21,280 bases of DNA. It comes from Alphaproteobacteria bacterium. GTDB taxonomy: Bacteria > Pseudomonadota > Alphaproteobacteria > Rs-D84. The stretch spans positions 1 to 21,280 of the forward strand of contig WSMU01000017.1 of NCBI GenBank assembly GCA_013316395.1. The letters run 5' to 3'. Every line of letters starts with the position of its first letter. The first letter of the stretch is position 1. Positions 7,864 to 14,488 of this stretch are shown in pieces. Below the pieces are notes generated by a model. That model was given only the letters and a program-made list of their open reading frames with translations. It was not told where the DNA came from and searched no databases. Position numbers and translations under genes: made by a program.

Positions 7864-7888
7864 ATAGCAATAAAATAAGAATTATCAA
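7861..7888 (-). promoter_or_regulatory. rpoH promoter
   Basis: On the minus strand, TTGATA (7888-7883), a 16-bp spacer and TATACT (7866-7861). The start is predicted near 7854, about 3 nt before the rpoH ATG. An alternative TATAAT at 7861-7856 would start inside the codon and is less likely. Confidence 0.6.
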
Positions 7889-7916
7889 GAGCCCCAGGAC
7901 TAAAGGAGAATTTTCC

Positions 7917-8567
7917 ATGGCATCTATTCTGGAAAGAAACAAAAACGTAAAAACCCCTAAGAAAACACGCGAAGACTATGCCGAAGACGCACTGTATCGC
8001 GAAGTTTGGGAAGAGGTAAATAACGAAAAGACACAGCGCTTTATTAAGAAATATTACCGATATATTGTCGCCGGTGCTTTGGTTATACTAATCGCGGCAA
8101 CCGCACTGCAGATAGGCATCCGCATGCATCGCGATGCAAAAAACGCAATGGCGACAAATTATGAAACCGCGGTAGAAAATATGGATGCGGGGGCACTGGC
8201 GGCGATTGGAAACAGTGGTCGCGGCGCAACAGCGGACCTGGCACTGTTCCAGGCATACATGCTGGACAAGGACCCGGCAAAGATAGAGCGCCTGGCCCAG
8301 GCGGGCAACACGCGCGATTTTCGCGACCTGGCGCGTCTGCATGTCGTTGGCCTAAAAGGAGATGATATGACCGCGGCTGAGTTGGAAAAATATCTAAGCC
8401 CGCTGAACACAAAGTCATCGCCATATTACTATGTCGGCATGCTTACCGTGGCCCAGAAGCATCTGGCGGCGGGTGATACGGCGGCGGCGGGCAAATGGCT
8501 GGATAAAATTATCAGCGATAAAAACGCCCCGGCAACAATATCGGCAGCAGCGGCGGCTTTGAAATAA
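7917..8567 (+). CDS. YfgM-like TPR membrane protein
   Basis: The 216-residue product has a charged cytoplasmic N-terminus (LYREVWEEVNNEKTQRFIKKYYRY), one membrane segment (about 48-68) and a periplasmic helical-repeat domain with short Ala-rich TPR-like pairs to the C-terminus. The 'EVxEEVxxEK' start followed by one TM matches the YfgM/TPR_21 group found just before bamB in many proteobacteria. E. coli YfgM sits beside the SecYEG/PpiD translocon and passes clients to periplasmic chaperones. The ATG has AAAGGAG 8 nt upstream. The BamB-like gene follows after 12 nt, and der, often in the same cluster elsewhere, is about 2.7 kb away on the other strand. The repeats are weakly conserved, so assignment leans on topology and context. 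Confidence 0.75.
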   Translation: MASILERNKNVKTPKKTREDYAEDALYREVWEEVNNEKTQRFIKKYYRYIVAGALVILIAATALQIGIRMHRDAKNAMATNYETAVENMDAGALAAIGNSGRGATADLALFQAYMLDKDPAKIERLAQAGNTRDFRDLARLHVVGLKGDDMTAAELEKYLSPLNTKSSPYYYVGMLTVAQKHLAAGDTAAAGKWLDKIISDKNAPATISAAAAALK

Positions 8568-8579
8568 AGGTATATAAAC

Positions 8580-9308
8580 ATGCGAAAAATTGCGGCGGCG
8601 TTATCAATTTTGACACTGGCGGCGGGATGTGCAAAGCACGACCCTATTTTACCAGGCCAGCGCACGGCTATTTTTGAAGAAAGCGCCCAGACCGTCACAG
8701 GCGGCGTGATTGAAAACCTGCCGGCGACGGCTGTCGGAGCGTCCGATGCGCCATGCCCATATACCCAGGATACGTCAAACGTGATTTGGGACGGGGATAA
8801 AAAAATCTTTAGCGGATTTCCAACCAGCAATTCTGTAAAAAGCACACAAAAGCCTGTATGCGTTGGCAAATATGTAATTGCGGGTCTGACCACGGGCGAA
8901 GTGGTAAAGGTTAATCCCAAAAACCGTCAAATCGCATGGATTGCCGATGTTTTCCGCCCCAGCAATATGACCGGCGGCGCATCTGTTTTAGACATCATCG
9001 CCCCGATAATAGTCGATGGTGACGCTGTTTATGCGGGTGGAATGGGCGATGCTTTTTGCCGAATTAACCTAGGCAATGGAAAAAGTAAATGGTGCACGCC
9101 AATAAGCGTATCTGTACCTTTTGTAGTTGCGGGCCCGGCGGCGTTTGTAATGGGCGCGGATGGAATTCTGCACGCGGTAAGAATATCAGACGGCGCCATC
9201 GTATGGCAGCGCGAGATTGGAAAATGCGACGCAATCTCGTATGCGGACGGTCACATTACGGCATGTAAAATAAAAATAAACGCATCAACCGGCCAGGTTA
9301 TTGATTAA
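8580..9308 (+). CDS. Short BamB-like beta-propeller lipoprotein
   Basis: The product is a lipoprotein with lipobox AAGC (Cys17), followed by HDPILPGQRTAIF, close to the opening of alphaproteobacterial BamB proteins (Leu-Pro-Gly-x-Arg). PQQ/YWTD-like blades follow: TTGEVVKVNPKNRQIAWIAD, GMGDAFCRINLGNGKSKWC, GADGILHAVRISDGAIVWQR, and a last partial one ending INASTGQVID. At 242 residues it is far shorter than typical BamB (about 380-450 residues, eight blades) and holds only about four blades. It ends at its own TAA and then a terminator, with no sign of a frameshift or downstream remnant. BamB helps BamA assemble outer-membrane proteins; whether this half-length form still does is unknown. It has six cysteines besides the lipidated one, unusual for BamB and possibly disulfide-forming. 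Confidence 0.72.
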   Translation: MRKIAAALSILTLAAGCAKHDPILPGQRTAIFEESAQTVTGGVIENLPATAVGASDAPCPYTQDTSNVIWDGDKKIFSGFPTSNSVKSTQKPVCVGKYVIAGLTTGEVVKVNPKNRQIAWIADVFRPSNMTGGASVLDIIAPIIVDGDAVYAGGMGDAFCRINLGNGKSKWCTPISVSVPFVVAGPAAFVMGADGILHAVRISDGAIVWQREIGKCDAISYADGHITACKIKINASTGQVID

Positions 9309-9337
9309 AAAAATCTCCCCCAAACGGGGGGATTTTT
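9309..9337 (+). terminator. Terminator after the BamB-like gene
   Basis: A stem of A-tract/TC, CCCCC paired with GGGGG, GA and T-tract, with a 4-nt AAAC loop (9322-9325) and one bulged T (9316). The TTTTT (9333-9337) pairs with the upstream A run, so the hairpin should act in both directions. The coupling-protein gene converges and stops at 9341. Confidence 0.85.
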
Positions 9338-9340
9338 ATA

Positions 9341-11539
9341 TCAGGCCAAAACCTTAATCTCATGCGTTTGCGGGTTATAGACACGTGGCGTGCCCGTATA
9401 TCCCATGGCCGCATGATGCGAAGGGATTAAGAATTCGGGCAGTGGCGTTGATTCCCCCATTGCCATATATCCCGCCAGACGCGGGTCTTGCCACGCCTGC
9501 TGGTGGTCGGCCTCAATCGGGCGGTTATAGAATCCCTGGAATATAACCAGTTGCTTTTTCTTGTCCAGTTTCATGATATCCATGGGGGTGTAAAGCAACT
9601 CTTCGCTGGTCGATTCCTTGCCGTCTTTGTCGGTCTTTATCTTCATTTTGTAGCCCATCATGTCGGAAAAGCGTTTTGCAGTATCCGGATCATTCTGGCG
9701 CAATACAATCTTGGCCGCGGTTGTGGATATAATCGTTGCAGCCGCATCATTGCCATATTTTTCCGCAATCTGGTGCAGGTCTTGACCTATAATCAGGTAT
9801 GAAATCTTTTGCCCACGCCCCAGGTCTGGTCCCTGTATCACCGCCTGCAACTTTTGCATCTTGGGCATTTCATCAAGCAGGAACAAGACCGGATACGGCC
9901 CCAGCTTTTTGCCATCACGCACGCCCTCTGGTGCGTTTGCCAGCAGATACGATGACATCAGCTCAATAAAGATTCCGGTAATGGGATTAAGTGCCTCAGC
10001 GTCAACCATGTTAATAGACAGATATACCGTCACAGGCTTAATTTTACCGTCACGCGGGTCAAGCAGGCCGCGCATGTCAGAAAAGTGAAAGTCGGAATGG
10101 CTGGTCCGGTTTCGCACGGCGGCATTTCGGAATATTGATATCCCAGCCAGTGCGGTCGATATAATACTGCCGCGTTCCTTGTCCGGGGTATTAGCCAGTT
10201 GCGTTAATTCCAATATCGCACGATGTGCGTATGCGTACTGGCGCGCCTCGGCCACGGCGGCCTGTAACAGGTCCTTCATGGGGTCTGCCATCATAACCAT
10301 TTGGTCACCCTGGCGGCGGCGATTTTCCAATTCCTGGGCTATTGCAATCTGTGATGCATTCAGCCAGTCCAGAATCATTGAAAACGATGCCTCTTTGCCT
10401 TTCCAGGCCTCTGGTATATTATTCCATGTTCCAACATGGACATAGTTCATGGCATTAAGCTCGCCCCGGGCCAATAACGCACTGGCTGCGTATGCGTTCG
10501 GGTCGTTTATCATCGACAGATAATAATCGGACAGTACGGCGGCATCTTCGGCATCAAATGTACCGGCGGCCAGACGGGAATAGAAGTAATCATCGGCCTT
10601 GGCCTTTTCCACCTTGGACACAATATACTGAACCATCCCCGACAATGCCGCGCGGCCCGATATGGTCCAGTGCGGGTCGGCCGAAGAAGACGCCTTTTCC
10701 GCAACCAAAACATTACAGATTGAATCAATATACAAATCGCGCTGTTCGGAATTAAAGGGAACATGCTCCGGCGACAGCGGATTCCAAGACGGATAGTAAA
10801 TACCGTTTTCCGGGTCGTCCTGGCCCGCCCAGTTCATGATAAACACCGGCCCCACTGTCGAACGATATGCCGATGATTTTTGTTTTAATTCCGGCTTTGG
10901 GTCGTTGATAATCATTGACACCTGGGGACAATCGAAAATAGTCGGCAAAACCACACCCTGGGTCTTACCCGTCCCGGGAGGCGCCACACACAAAGCCGAC
11001 AAACACTCATCCATCATCAGGGGCTTTTTCTTAAAATAGCCCAGCACCATCATAAAGCCCTTTAGCAGGCCCATTTTTTCAATGTCTTCCTTTGTCGCCT
11101 TGTTTGACGATTTTTCTGCAAACTTGTCATTGCCATAGGGATTAAATTCTTTGACCAATGTGGCATCCGCCAGGAAAAAGTATGCAATTACCGGCAATAT
11201 CGGCGCAATACACGCCATATCGGGGCGTGCAACGCATCGCGTAATCCAGGTCGGAATCTCAGCCACCACCGACAGCCCCAGCGTCGATAACGCATTACCC
11301 AGATAAATCCACATCCATCGCCAAGAAGCCGGCGAAAAACCATATCGCCAGAAATGTTCCGCTATGAACGAAAGAGCAAACGCCAATGCACACGCCAGCC
11401 ATATCCCAATCGCCCAGCGCAGCGACCAGAACAGTGACGCAAAAGGCTTGCGCTCATGCTCTTTATAGGCGCTGGATTTGAAAATATTAAGACCCTTGGA
11501 CGAACCGCCGGCCGATAAAATCTTGAACTTCTCTGCCAT
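9341..11539 (-). CDS. VirD4/TraG-type coupling ATPase
   Basis: The 732-residue product has three N-terminal membrane segments (about 40-62, 74-92, 107-125), then a large cytoplasmic ATPase domain with Walker A APPGTGKTQ (186-194), the conserved INDPKPEL (211-218) that follows it in VirD4 proteins, and Walker B VLFLLDE (551-557). In the family this hexameric ATPase recruits substrates (relaxase-DNA or effectors) to a type IV secretion channel. No VirB gene, relaxase or mobile-element gene is in the window; its neighbours are housekeeping genes. A chromosomal effector-secreting system with scattered genes, as in Rickettsiales, would fit, but that is inference. The ATG has no Shine-Dalgarno site and follows a TATAAT box by 9 nt, so the mRNA may be leaderless. 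Family assignment is firm; role is not. Confidence 0.9.
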   Translation of the reverse strand: MAEKFKILSAGGSSKGLNIFKSSAYKEHERKPFASLFWSLRWAIGIWLACALAFALSFIAEHFWRYGFSPASWRWMWIYLGNALSTLGLSVVAEIPTWITRCVARPDMACIAPILPVIAYFFLADATLVKEFNPYGNDKFAEKSSNKATKEDIEKMGLLKGFMMVLGYFKKKPLMMDECLSALCVAPPGTGKTQGVVLPTIFDCPQVSMIINDPKPELKQKSSAYRSTVGPVFIMNWAGQDDPENGIYYPSWNPLSPEHVPFNSEQRDLYIDSICNVLVAEKASSSADPHWTISGRAALSGMVQYIVSKVEKAKADDYFYSRLAAGTFDAEDAAVLSDYYLSMINDPNAYAASALLARGELNAMNYVHVGTWNNIPEAWKGKEASFSMILDWLNASQIAIAQELENRRRQGDQMVMMADPMKDLLQAAVAEARQYAYAHRAILELTQLANTPDKERGSIISTALAGISIFRNAAVRNRTSHSDFHFSDMRGLLDPRDGKIKPVTVYLSINMVDAEALNPITGIFIELMSSYLLANAPEGVRDGKKLGPYPVLFLLDEMPKMQKLQAVIQGPDLGRGQKISYLIIGQDLHQIAEKYGNDAAATIISTTAAKIVLRQNDPDTAKRFSDMMGYKMKIKTDKDGKESTSEELLYTPMDIMKLDKKKQLVIFQGFYNRPIEADHQQAWQDPRLAGYMAMGESTPLPEFLIPSHHAAMGYTGTPRVYNPQTHEIKVLA

Positions 11540-11550
11540 TGTGTTATGAT
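11523..11550 (+). promoter_or_regulatory. rsmE operon promoter
   Basis: TTGAAC (11523-11528), a 16-bp spacer and TATGAT (11545-11550). The -35 lies within the first codons of the divergent VirD4-like gene. The start near 11557 leaves a 15-nt A-rich leader. Confidence 0.55.
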
Positions 11551-11577
11551 TATATCAGAAAAAAAGACAAAATGAAA
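11549..11577 (-). promoter_or_regulatory. VirD4-like gene promoter
   Basis: On the minus strand, a consensus TATAAT (11554-11549) with a weak TTTCAT (11577-11572) 17 bp upstream that covers the rsmE start codon. Initiation near 11542 would give only about 3 nt of leader. Confidence 0.5.
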
Positions 11578-12228
11578 AACATTCCACGAATTTTTGTCGG
11601 GCCTGACATAAAAACAGGCGACATCATCCCCGCAGGCCGCGATGCCGCACACTATCTAACGCGTGTAATGCGGCGGCGTGATTTTATCGCCTTTGGCGGG
11701 GGGCGTGAATTTCTGGCCGATTTGGCCGCCGACGGGAAAAATTTTATAATCGGGCGCGATACTGGCCGCGCTGACCCGTCGGGGGATATAACACTGATGT
11801 TTGCACCGATAAAGCGCACGGATGATTTAATCAATATGGCAACGCAGCTGGGGGTGGCACGCTTTGTGCCTGTTATTACCGCACGCACGGTGGCCGGACA
11901 CATAAACTGGGACAGGATGCGCAAAATCGCGACCGAGGCGGCCGAGCAATCAAACCGCAACAGCGTACCGGAAATATTGACCCCTATAAAATTTGCCGAC
12001 CTGGATTTAAGCGGGCTTGTTTTCGCAGACGAGCGGGCCGCGCATGGTCGCGACTGTGCAATCGGGGCGGACACAAAATCAATTCTTGTCGGGCCCGAGG
12101 GGGGCTTTTCCCCCGATGAATTCGCCGCACTGGATGCGGCCGGGGCGCGGGGAATATCACTGGGGGCGACAATACTGCGCGCGGAACTGGCCGCGGCCGT
12201 CGCAATCACAAGGATTGCCAACAAATGA
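11572..12228 (+). CDS. rsmE: 16S rRNA (uracil-1498-N3) methyltransferase
   Basis: SPOUT-class methyltransferase that makes m3U1498 in 16S rRNA of assembled 30S subunits, using SAM. The 218-residue product has the N-terminal PUA-like region (1-70) with an HYLTRVMR segment, then EAAEQSNR (122-129), the SAM-binding knot LVGPEGGFS (172-180) and LGATILRAE (197-205), all in family order. The usual ILRxETA is ILRAELA here, a mild variant. A TTG at 11539 lies upstream of the predicted -10 and adds 11 residues unlike the family, so the ATG at 11572 is preferred; it has no clear Shine-Dalgarno site. The stop overlaps the next gene's ATG as ATGA. Confidence 0.93.
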   Translation: MKNIPRIFVGPDIKTGDIIPAGRDAAHYLTRVMRRRDFIAFGGGREFLADLAADGKNFIIGRDTGRADPSGDITLMFAPIKRTDDLINMATQLGVARFVPVITARTVAGHINWDRMRKIATEAAEQSNRNSVPEILTPIKFADLDLSGLVFADERAAHGRDCAIGADTKSILVGPEGGFSPDEFAALDAAGARGISLGATILRAELAAAVAITRIANK

Positions 12229-12926
12229 CCGTTCGGATTGCAAAATTCATAGCCGACACCGGCGCCGCATCCCGGCGCGCGGCCGAAGACATGATTTTGG
12301 CCGGCCGCGTGGCGGTAAATGGCACGGCTATCGATACGCCCGTTGTTTTCATAGACCCCAAACAAGATACCGTCACAATTGACGGGCGCCCCCTTATGGC
12401 GCGTACGCAATCACGGGTGTTTGCATTTCATAAACCCATTAACACAATGACAACCACGCATGACCCGGCGGGCCGCAAGACGATATACGATTGCTTGGCG
12501 CCGGAATATCACGGATTAAAATATGTCGGGCGTTTGGACTATAAGACGACGGGGCTGCTGCTGTTGACGGATGACGGGGAACTGGCGCGGAAACTGACCC
12601 TGCCCAGTTCGCATATTCCGCGAACATATATAGCCACGGTTAACAGCAACGATTTCTCGCATCTGGATGCGGCACGGCGCGGAATTACGGTTGACGGGAT
12701 AAAGTACCGCCCGATGCAGATTGACGTTTTGCCGAACAACAATCTGCGCGTTATTGTGACAGAGGGTAAAAAGAACGAAGTCCGAATTGTTCTGCGCGCG
12801 TGCAAGTGCCCCGTGCGCCACCTGCGCCGTATTTCGTTCGGCCCGGTACATTTGGGTAACATGCCGGTCGGGCAAATAAAAGAACTGCCACAGAAAACAA
12901 TTGACGAAATGCTAAAATCTCTCTAA
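12225..12926 (+). CDS. rRNA pseudouridine synthase, RsuA/RluB family
   Basis: Converts a specific uridine in rRNA to pseudouridine. The 233-residue product has an N-terminal S4 RNA-binding domain (1-60, with ASRRAAEDMILAGRVAVNG) and a catalytic domain with GRLDYKTTGLLLLTDDG, in which Asp105 is the nucleophile. The HKP segment at 69-71 and the later KKNEVRIVLRA block (the KNRQ-like region) also match. The family contains RsuA (16S) and RluB, RluE and RluF (23S), and the sequence alone does not settle the target; RluB-like is a reasonable guess for an alphaproteobacterium with an S4 domain. The start overlaps rsmE by 4 nt, so the two rRNA modification genes are probably translated together. The next gene follows after 29 nt. 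Confidence 0.9.
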   Translation: MTVRIAKFIADTGAASRRAAEDMILAGRVAVNGTAIDTPVVFIDPKQDTVTIDGRPLMARTQSRVFAFHKPINTMTTTHDPAGRKTIYDCLAPEYHGLKYVGRLDYKTTGLLLLTDDGELARKLTLPSSHIPRTYIATVNSNDFSHLDAARRGITVDGIKYRPMQIDVLPNNNLRVIVTEGKKNEVRIVLRACKCPVRHLRRISFGPVHLGNMPVGQIKELPQKTIDEMLKSL

Positions 12927-12955
12927 TATTTCATATAAGGAAGGGAGATTTACCA

Positions 12956-13960
12956 ATGAAAAAAACACCTGCTAAAAAGACCACTCCGGCCAAAAAGGCT
13001 CAAAAGCCCGCAAAATCCGCGGTGCGCGCAACACCTGTAAAGACAACTGGCGGTTCTTGGTCACTGTCGATTTATATTTATTGGTTTATAATTTTGTTCT
13101 TTATCGCGGCTACGTTCTATATCCTGGGGCGCAGTCATGGCACAACAACACCGACCACAAATAACGTTGAAATAACGGAAGAAGCCCTGTTGCAGTCCGG
13201 TGATTATTACGAAAGCGGCAAGACAAAGCTGCTGTCGGGTGATTTGGATGCGGCCGTGGCTGATTTAACCGCCGCGGTTGAGGCATCAGATGAAAATATT
13301 GATGCGCTGGTCCTGCGGGGCGAGGCATACATGCAGGCCGGCAACTATGCCGCCGCAATGGATGACTTTAACGCGGCAATCGAAAAAGATGCCAAAAATT
13401 CCGTTGCGTATTATGACCGTGCATTGCTAAATACACGCCTGGAAAATTATACGGCCGCGCTGAACGATATCAACAGCGCACTGGCCGCACGCACAGAACG
13501 CCCGAACAACGTTCTGCAGATGCGTGACTTGTACGCCCGCCGGGGTCAACTGAACCTGTGGCTGAAAAACTGGGAGGGGGCAATCGCCGATTATACCAGT
13601 TCGCTGGCACTGCCCGATGGCGTGGTATCTGCCAATGTTTACGCCGAACGGGCCGAGGCATTTACGGCACTGGGCCAGTATGCGGCGGCAATTAACGATT
13701 ATGCATCGGCGGTGCGCGTAATTTCAGAGCAGATTCAAGGCGCCACATCCGCGGACGAACGTGAATCTCTGTCGTCCAGCGCGATGAGCTATTTTGAAAA
13801 ATCGGCTGCGCTGAACTTGAAAATAGGCAATATAGACGCCGCACGCAGTGATTTGGAATCCGCACTGACGATTGGTACGGCGCTGAACGATGTTGACAGC
13901 GTAGAGCGCCTGCAGGGGCTGATTATAGATTTAAATAACATTTCCGCCAATCAGCAGTAG
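12956..13960 (+). CDS. Membrane-anchored TPR protein
   Basis: The 334-residue product starts with a Lys/Ala/Pro-rich tail (1-30, repeated KKTPAK-like units) and one membrane segment (about 37-57). A run of about six TPR units then fills roughly 78-325, with typical pairs such as GDLDAAVADLTAAVEA, GNYAAAMDDFNAAIEKD and GQYAAAINDYASAVRV. The positive-inside rule puts the basic tail in the cytoplasm and the TPR domain in the periplasm, where it would serve as a protein-interaction scaffold. No named family is recognised. A strong GGAAGGGAG lies 7 nt before the ATG, and a terminator follows 16 nt after the stop. It may be read through from rsmE. Confidence 0.8.
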   Translation: MKKTPAKKTTPAKKAQKPAKSAVRATPVKTTGGSWSLSIYIYWFIILFFIAATFYILGRSHGTTTPTTNNVEITEEALLQSGDYYESGKTKLLSGDLDAAVADLTAAVEASDENIDALVLRGEAYMQAGNYAAAMDDFNAAIEKDAKNSVAYYDRALLNTRLENYTAALNDINSALAARTERPNNVLQMRDLYARRGQLNLWLKNWEGAIADYTSSLALPDGVVSANVYAERAEAFTALGQYAAAINDYASAVRVISEQIQGATSADERESLSSSAMSYFEKSAALNLKIGNIDAARSDLESALTIGTALNDVDSVERLQGLIIDLNNISANQQ

Positions 13961-13976
13961 GATAAAAAAACAAACC

Positions 13977-14003
13977 AAAACACCGGCTAATGCCGGTGTT
14001 TTT
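13977..14003 (+). terminator. Terminator after the TPR gene
   Basis: An 11-bp stem AAAACACCGGC/GCCGGTGTTTT (13977-13987 with 13992-14002), loop TAAT, T run to 14003. On the minus strand the right arm is followed by a T-rich stretch, so it may also stop minus-strand RNA coming from 14004-14200. Confidence 0.9.
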
Positions 14004-14010
14004 ATATGTT

Positions 14011-14204
14011 TTTGCAATGCGGCCCGGCTATGCACCAGAGCCGAGGATAGTGCCACCGGGCCAGAATAATAGAAAACGCATCGTGTTTATAGGTCGGGGC
14101 CCGTCACCGTTTCTTTGATTGGAGATGAGAAGACGGAAAAACAGGCCCCTACATATTTTTTGCCAGCCAAAAGACGGAGGAGAGAGCCTTCCATCCCAGG
14201 AGAC
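14011..14204. other. GC-rich inverted-repeat region, possible RNA gene
   Basis: There is no credible ORF. GGCCCGG (14021-14027) pairs with CCGGGCC (14056-14062), with an inner GCAC/GTGC helix (14031-14034 with 14050-14053 region). ATGCG (14017-14021) pairs with CGCAT (14077-14081), competing for one base. GGGGCC (14096-14101) pairs with GGCCCC (14144-14149), enclosing CCGT/ACGG (14107-14110 with 14133-14136). This amount of nested pairing is more than expected from a spacer. Strand is unknown; a minus-strand RNA ending at the 13977-14003 hairpin is possible. I looked for SRP RNA, RNase P and tmRNA signatures and did not find them; a divergent 6S RNA is not excluded. Confidence 0.35.
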
Positions 14205-14259
14205 AAAAAATTAACCGCAGAATTGAATCTTAACAAATATAAGATATTTTTAGGCGGTT
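14205..14259 (-). terminator. Probable terminator of structured RNA copy A
   Basis: On the minus strand, AACCGC (14259-14254 complement of GCGGTT) pairs with GCGGTT (from 14218-14213), and an inner ATCTTA/TAAGAT helix (14227-14232 with 14240-14245) nests inside. AA and six Ts (14210-14205) follow. The stem is interrupted, so it is weaker than the others in the window. Confidence 0.45.
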
Positions 14260-14411
14260 GGAGGGTCTAACTAGCTTTCAGAGAAAAATAGCCCAGCTTA
14301 TTTTTATATATCACTGGCCTCCAACCATGTGGATATGGTAAGAGTATTTTACGTGCCTCGGGCACGCTCTGAAAGAGAGGTTTAGACGCCTCACACTAGT
14401 ATCACTAGTGC
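14205..14411 (-). ncRNA. Structured RNA, tandem copy A
   Basis: Predicted minus-strand transcript of about 207 nt. Helices (plus coordinates): P1 GAGG/CCTC 14261-14264 with 14389-14392; P2 14265-14270 with 14382-14387; P3 CTTTCAGAG/CTCTGAAAG 14275-14283 with 14367-14375; P4 CCAG/CTGG 14293-14296 with 14314-14317; P5 TCCA/TGGA 14320-14323 with 14330-14333; P6 CGTGCC/GGCACG 14352-14357 with 14361-14366. A 5' hairpin CACTAGT/ACTAGTG (14394-14400 with 14404-14410) starts the RNA. P4-P6 branch inside P3, giving a multi-branched fold. Copy B shares the same helices with compensatory changes. Its promoter TTGCGC-17-TATTAT lies just upstream. No protein is encoded. I do not recognise the family. Confidence 0.7.
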
Positions 14412-14417
14412 AAATGA

Positions 14418-14446
14418 ATAATATCACATCAATAGGAATAGCGCAA
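14418..14446 (-). promoter_or_regulatory. Promoter of structured RNA copy A
   Basis: On the minus strand, TTGCGC (14446-14441), a 17-bp spacer and TATTAT (14423-14418). Seven nucleotides further on is a G (14411), a sensible start that places the 5' hairpin at the RNA end. Confidence 0.6.
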
Positions 14447-14461
14447 GAAAAAAATAAATGC

Positions 14462-14488
14462 AAAAACCACCCTCTAAACTTAGGGTGG
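14462..14488 (-). terminator. Terminator of structured RNA copy B
   Basis: On the minus strand, CCACCCT and AGGGTGG form a perfect 7-bp stem (14488-14482 with 14473-14467) with an 8-nt loop, followed at once by TTTTT (14466-14462). On the plus strand no T run follows, so the hairpin fixes the direction of transcription. Confidence 0.85.

Noticed and set aside
11652..12410. A 252-codon minus-strand ORF opposite rsmE and the pseudouridine synthase gene
   Set aside because: It is the mirror of two well-supported genes; Ser/Ala/Arg-rich product with no family resemblance, an artefact of GC-rich codon use.
14011..14204. Assignment as RNase P RNA, SRP RNA or tmRNA
   Set aside because: A short AGTGCCAC-like string recalls RNase P, but the P4 core GAGGAAAGTC, the SRP GGAAG/AGCA tetraloop region, and the tmRNA GGTTCGA and CCA ends are all absent.
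14223..14250. A plus-strand promoter for copy A (TTGAAT, 16-bp spacer, TATTTT)
   Set aside because: The copy B terminator, both minus-strand promoters and the U.G wobble all favour minus-strand transcription; this match is weaker and lies within the copy A terminator region.
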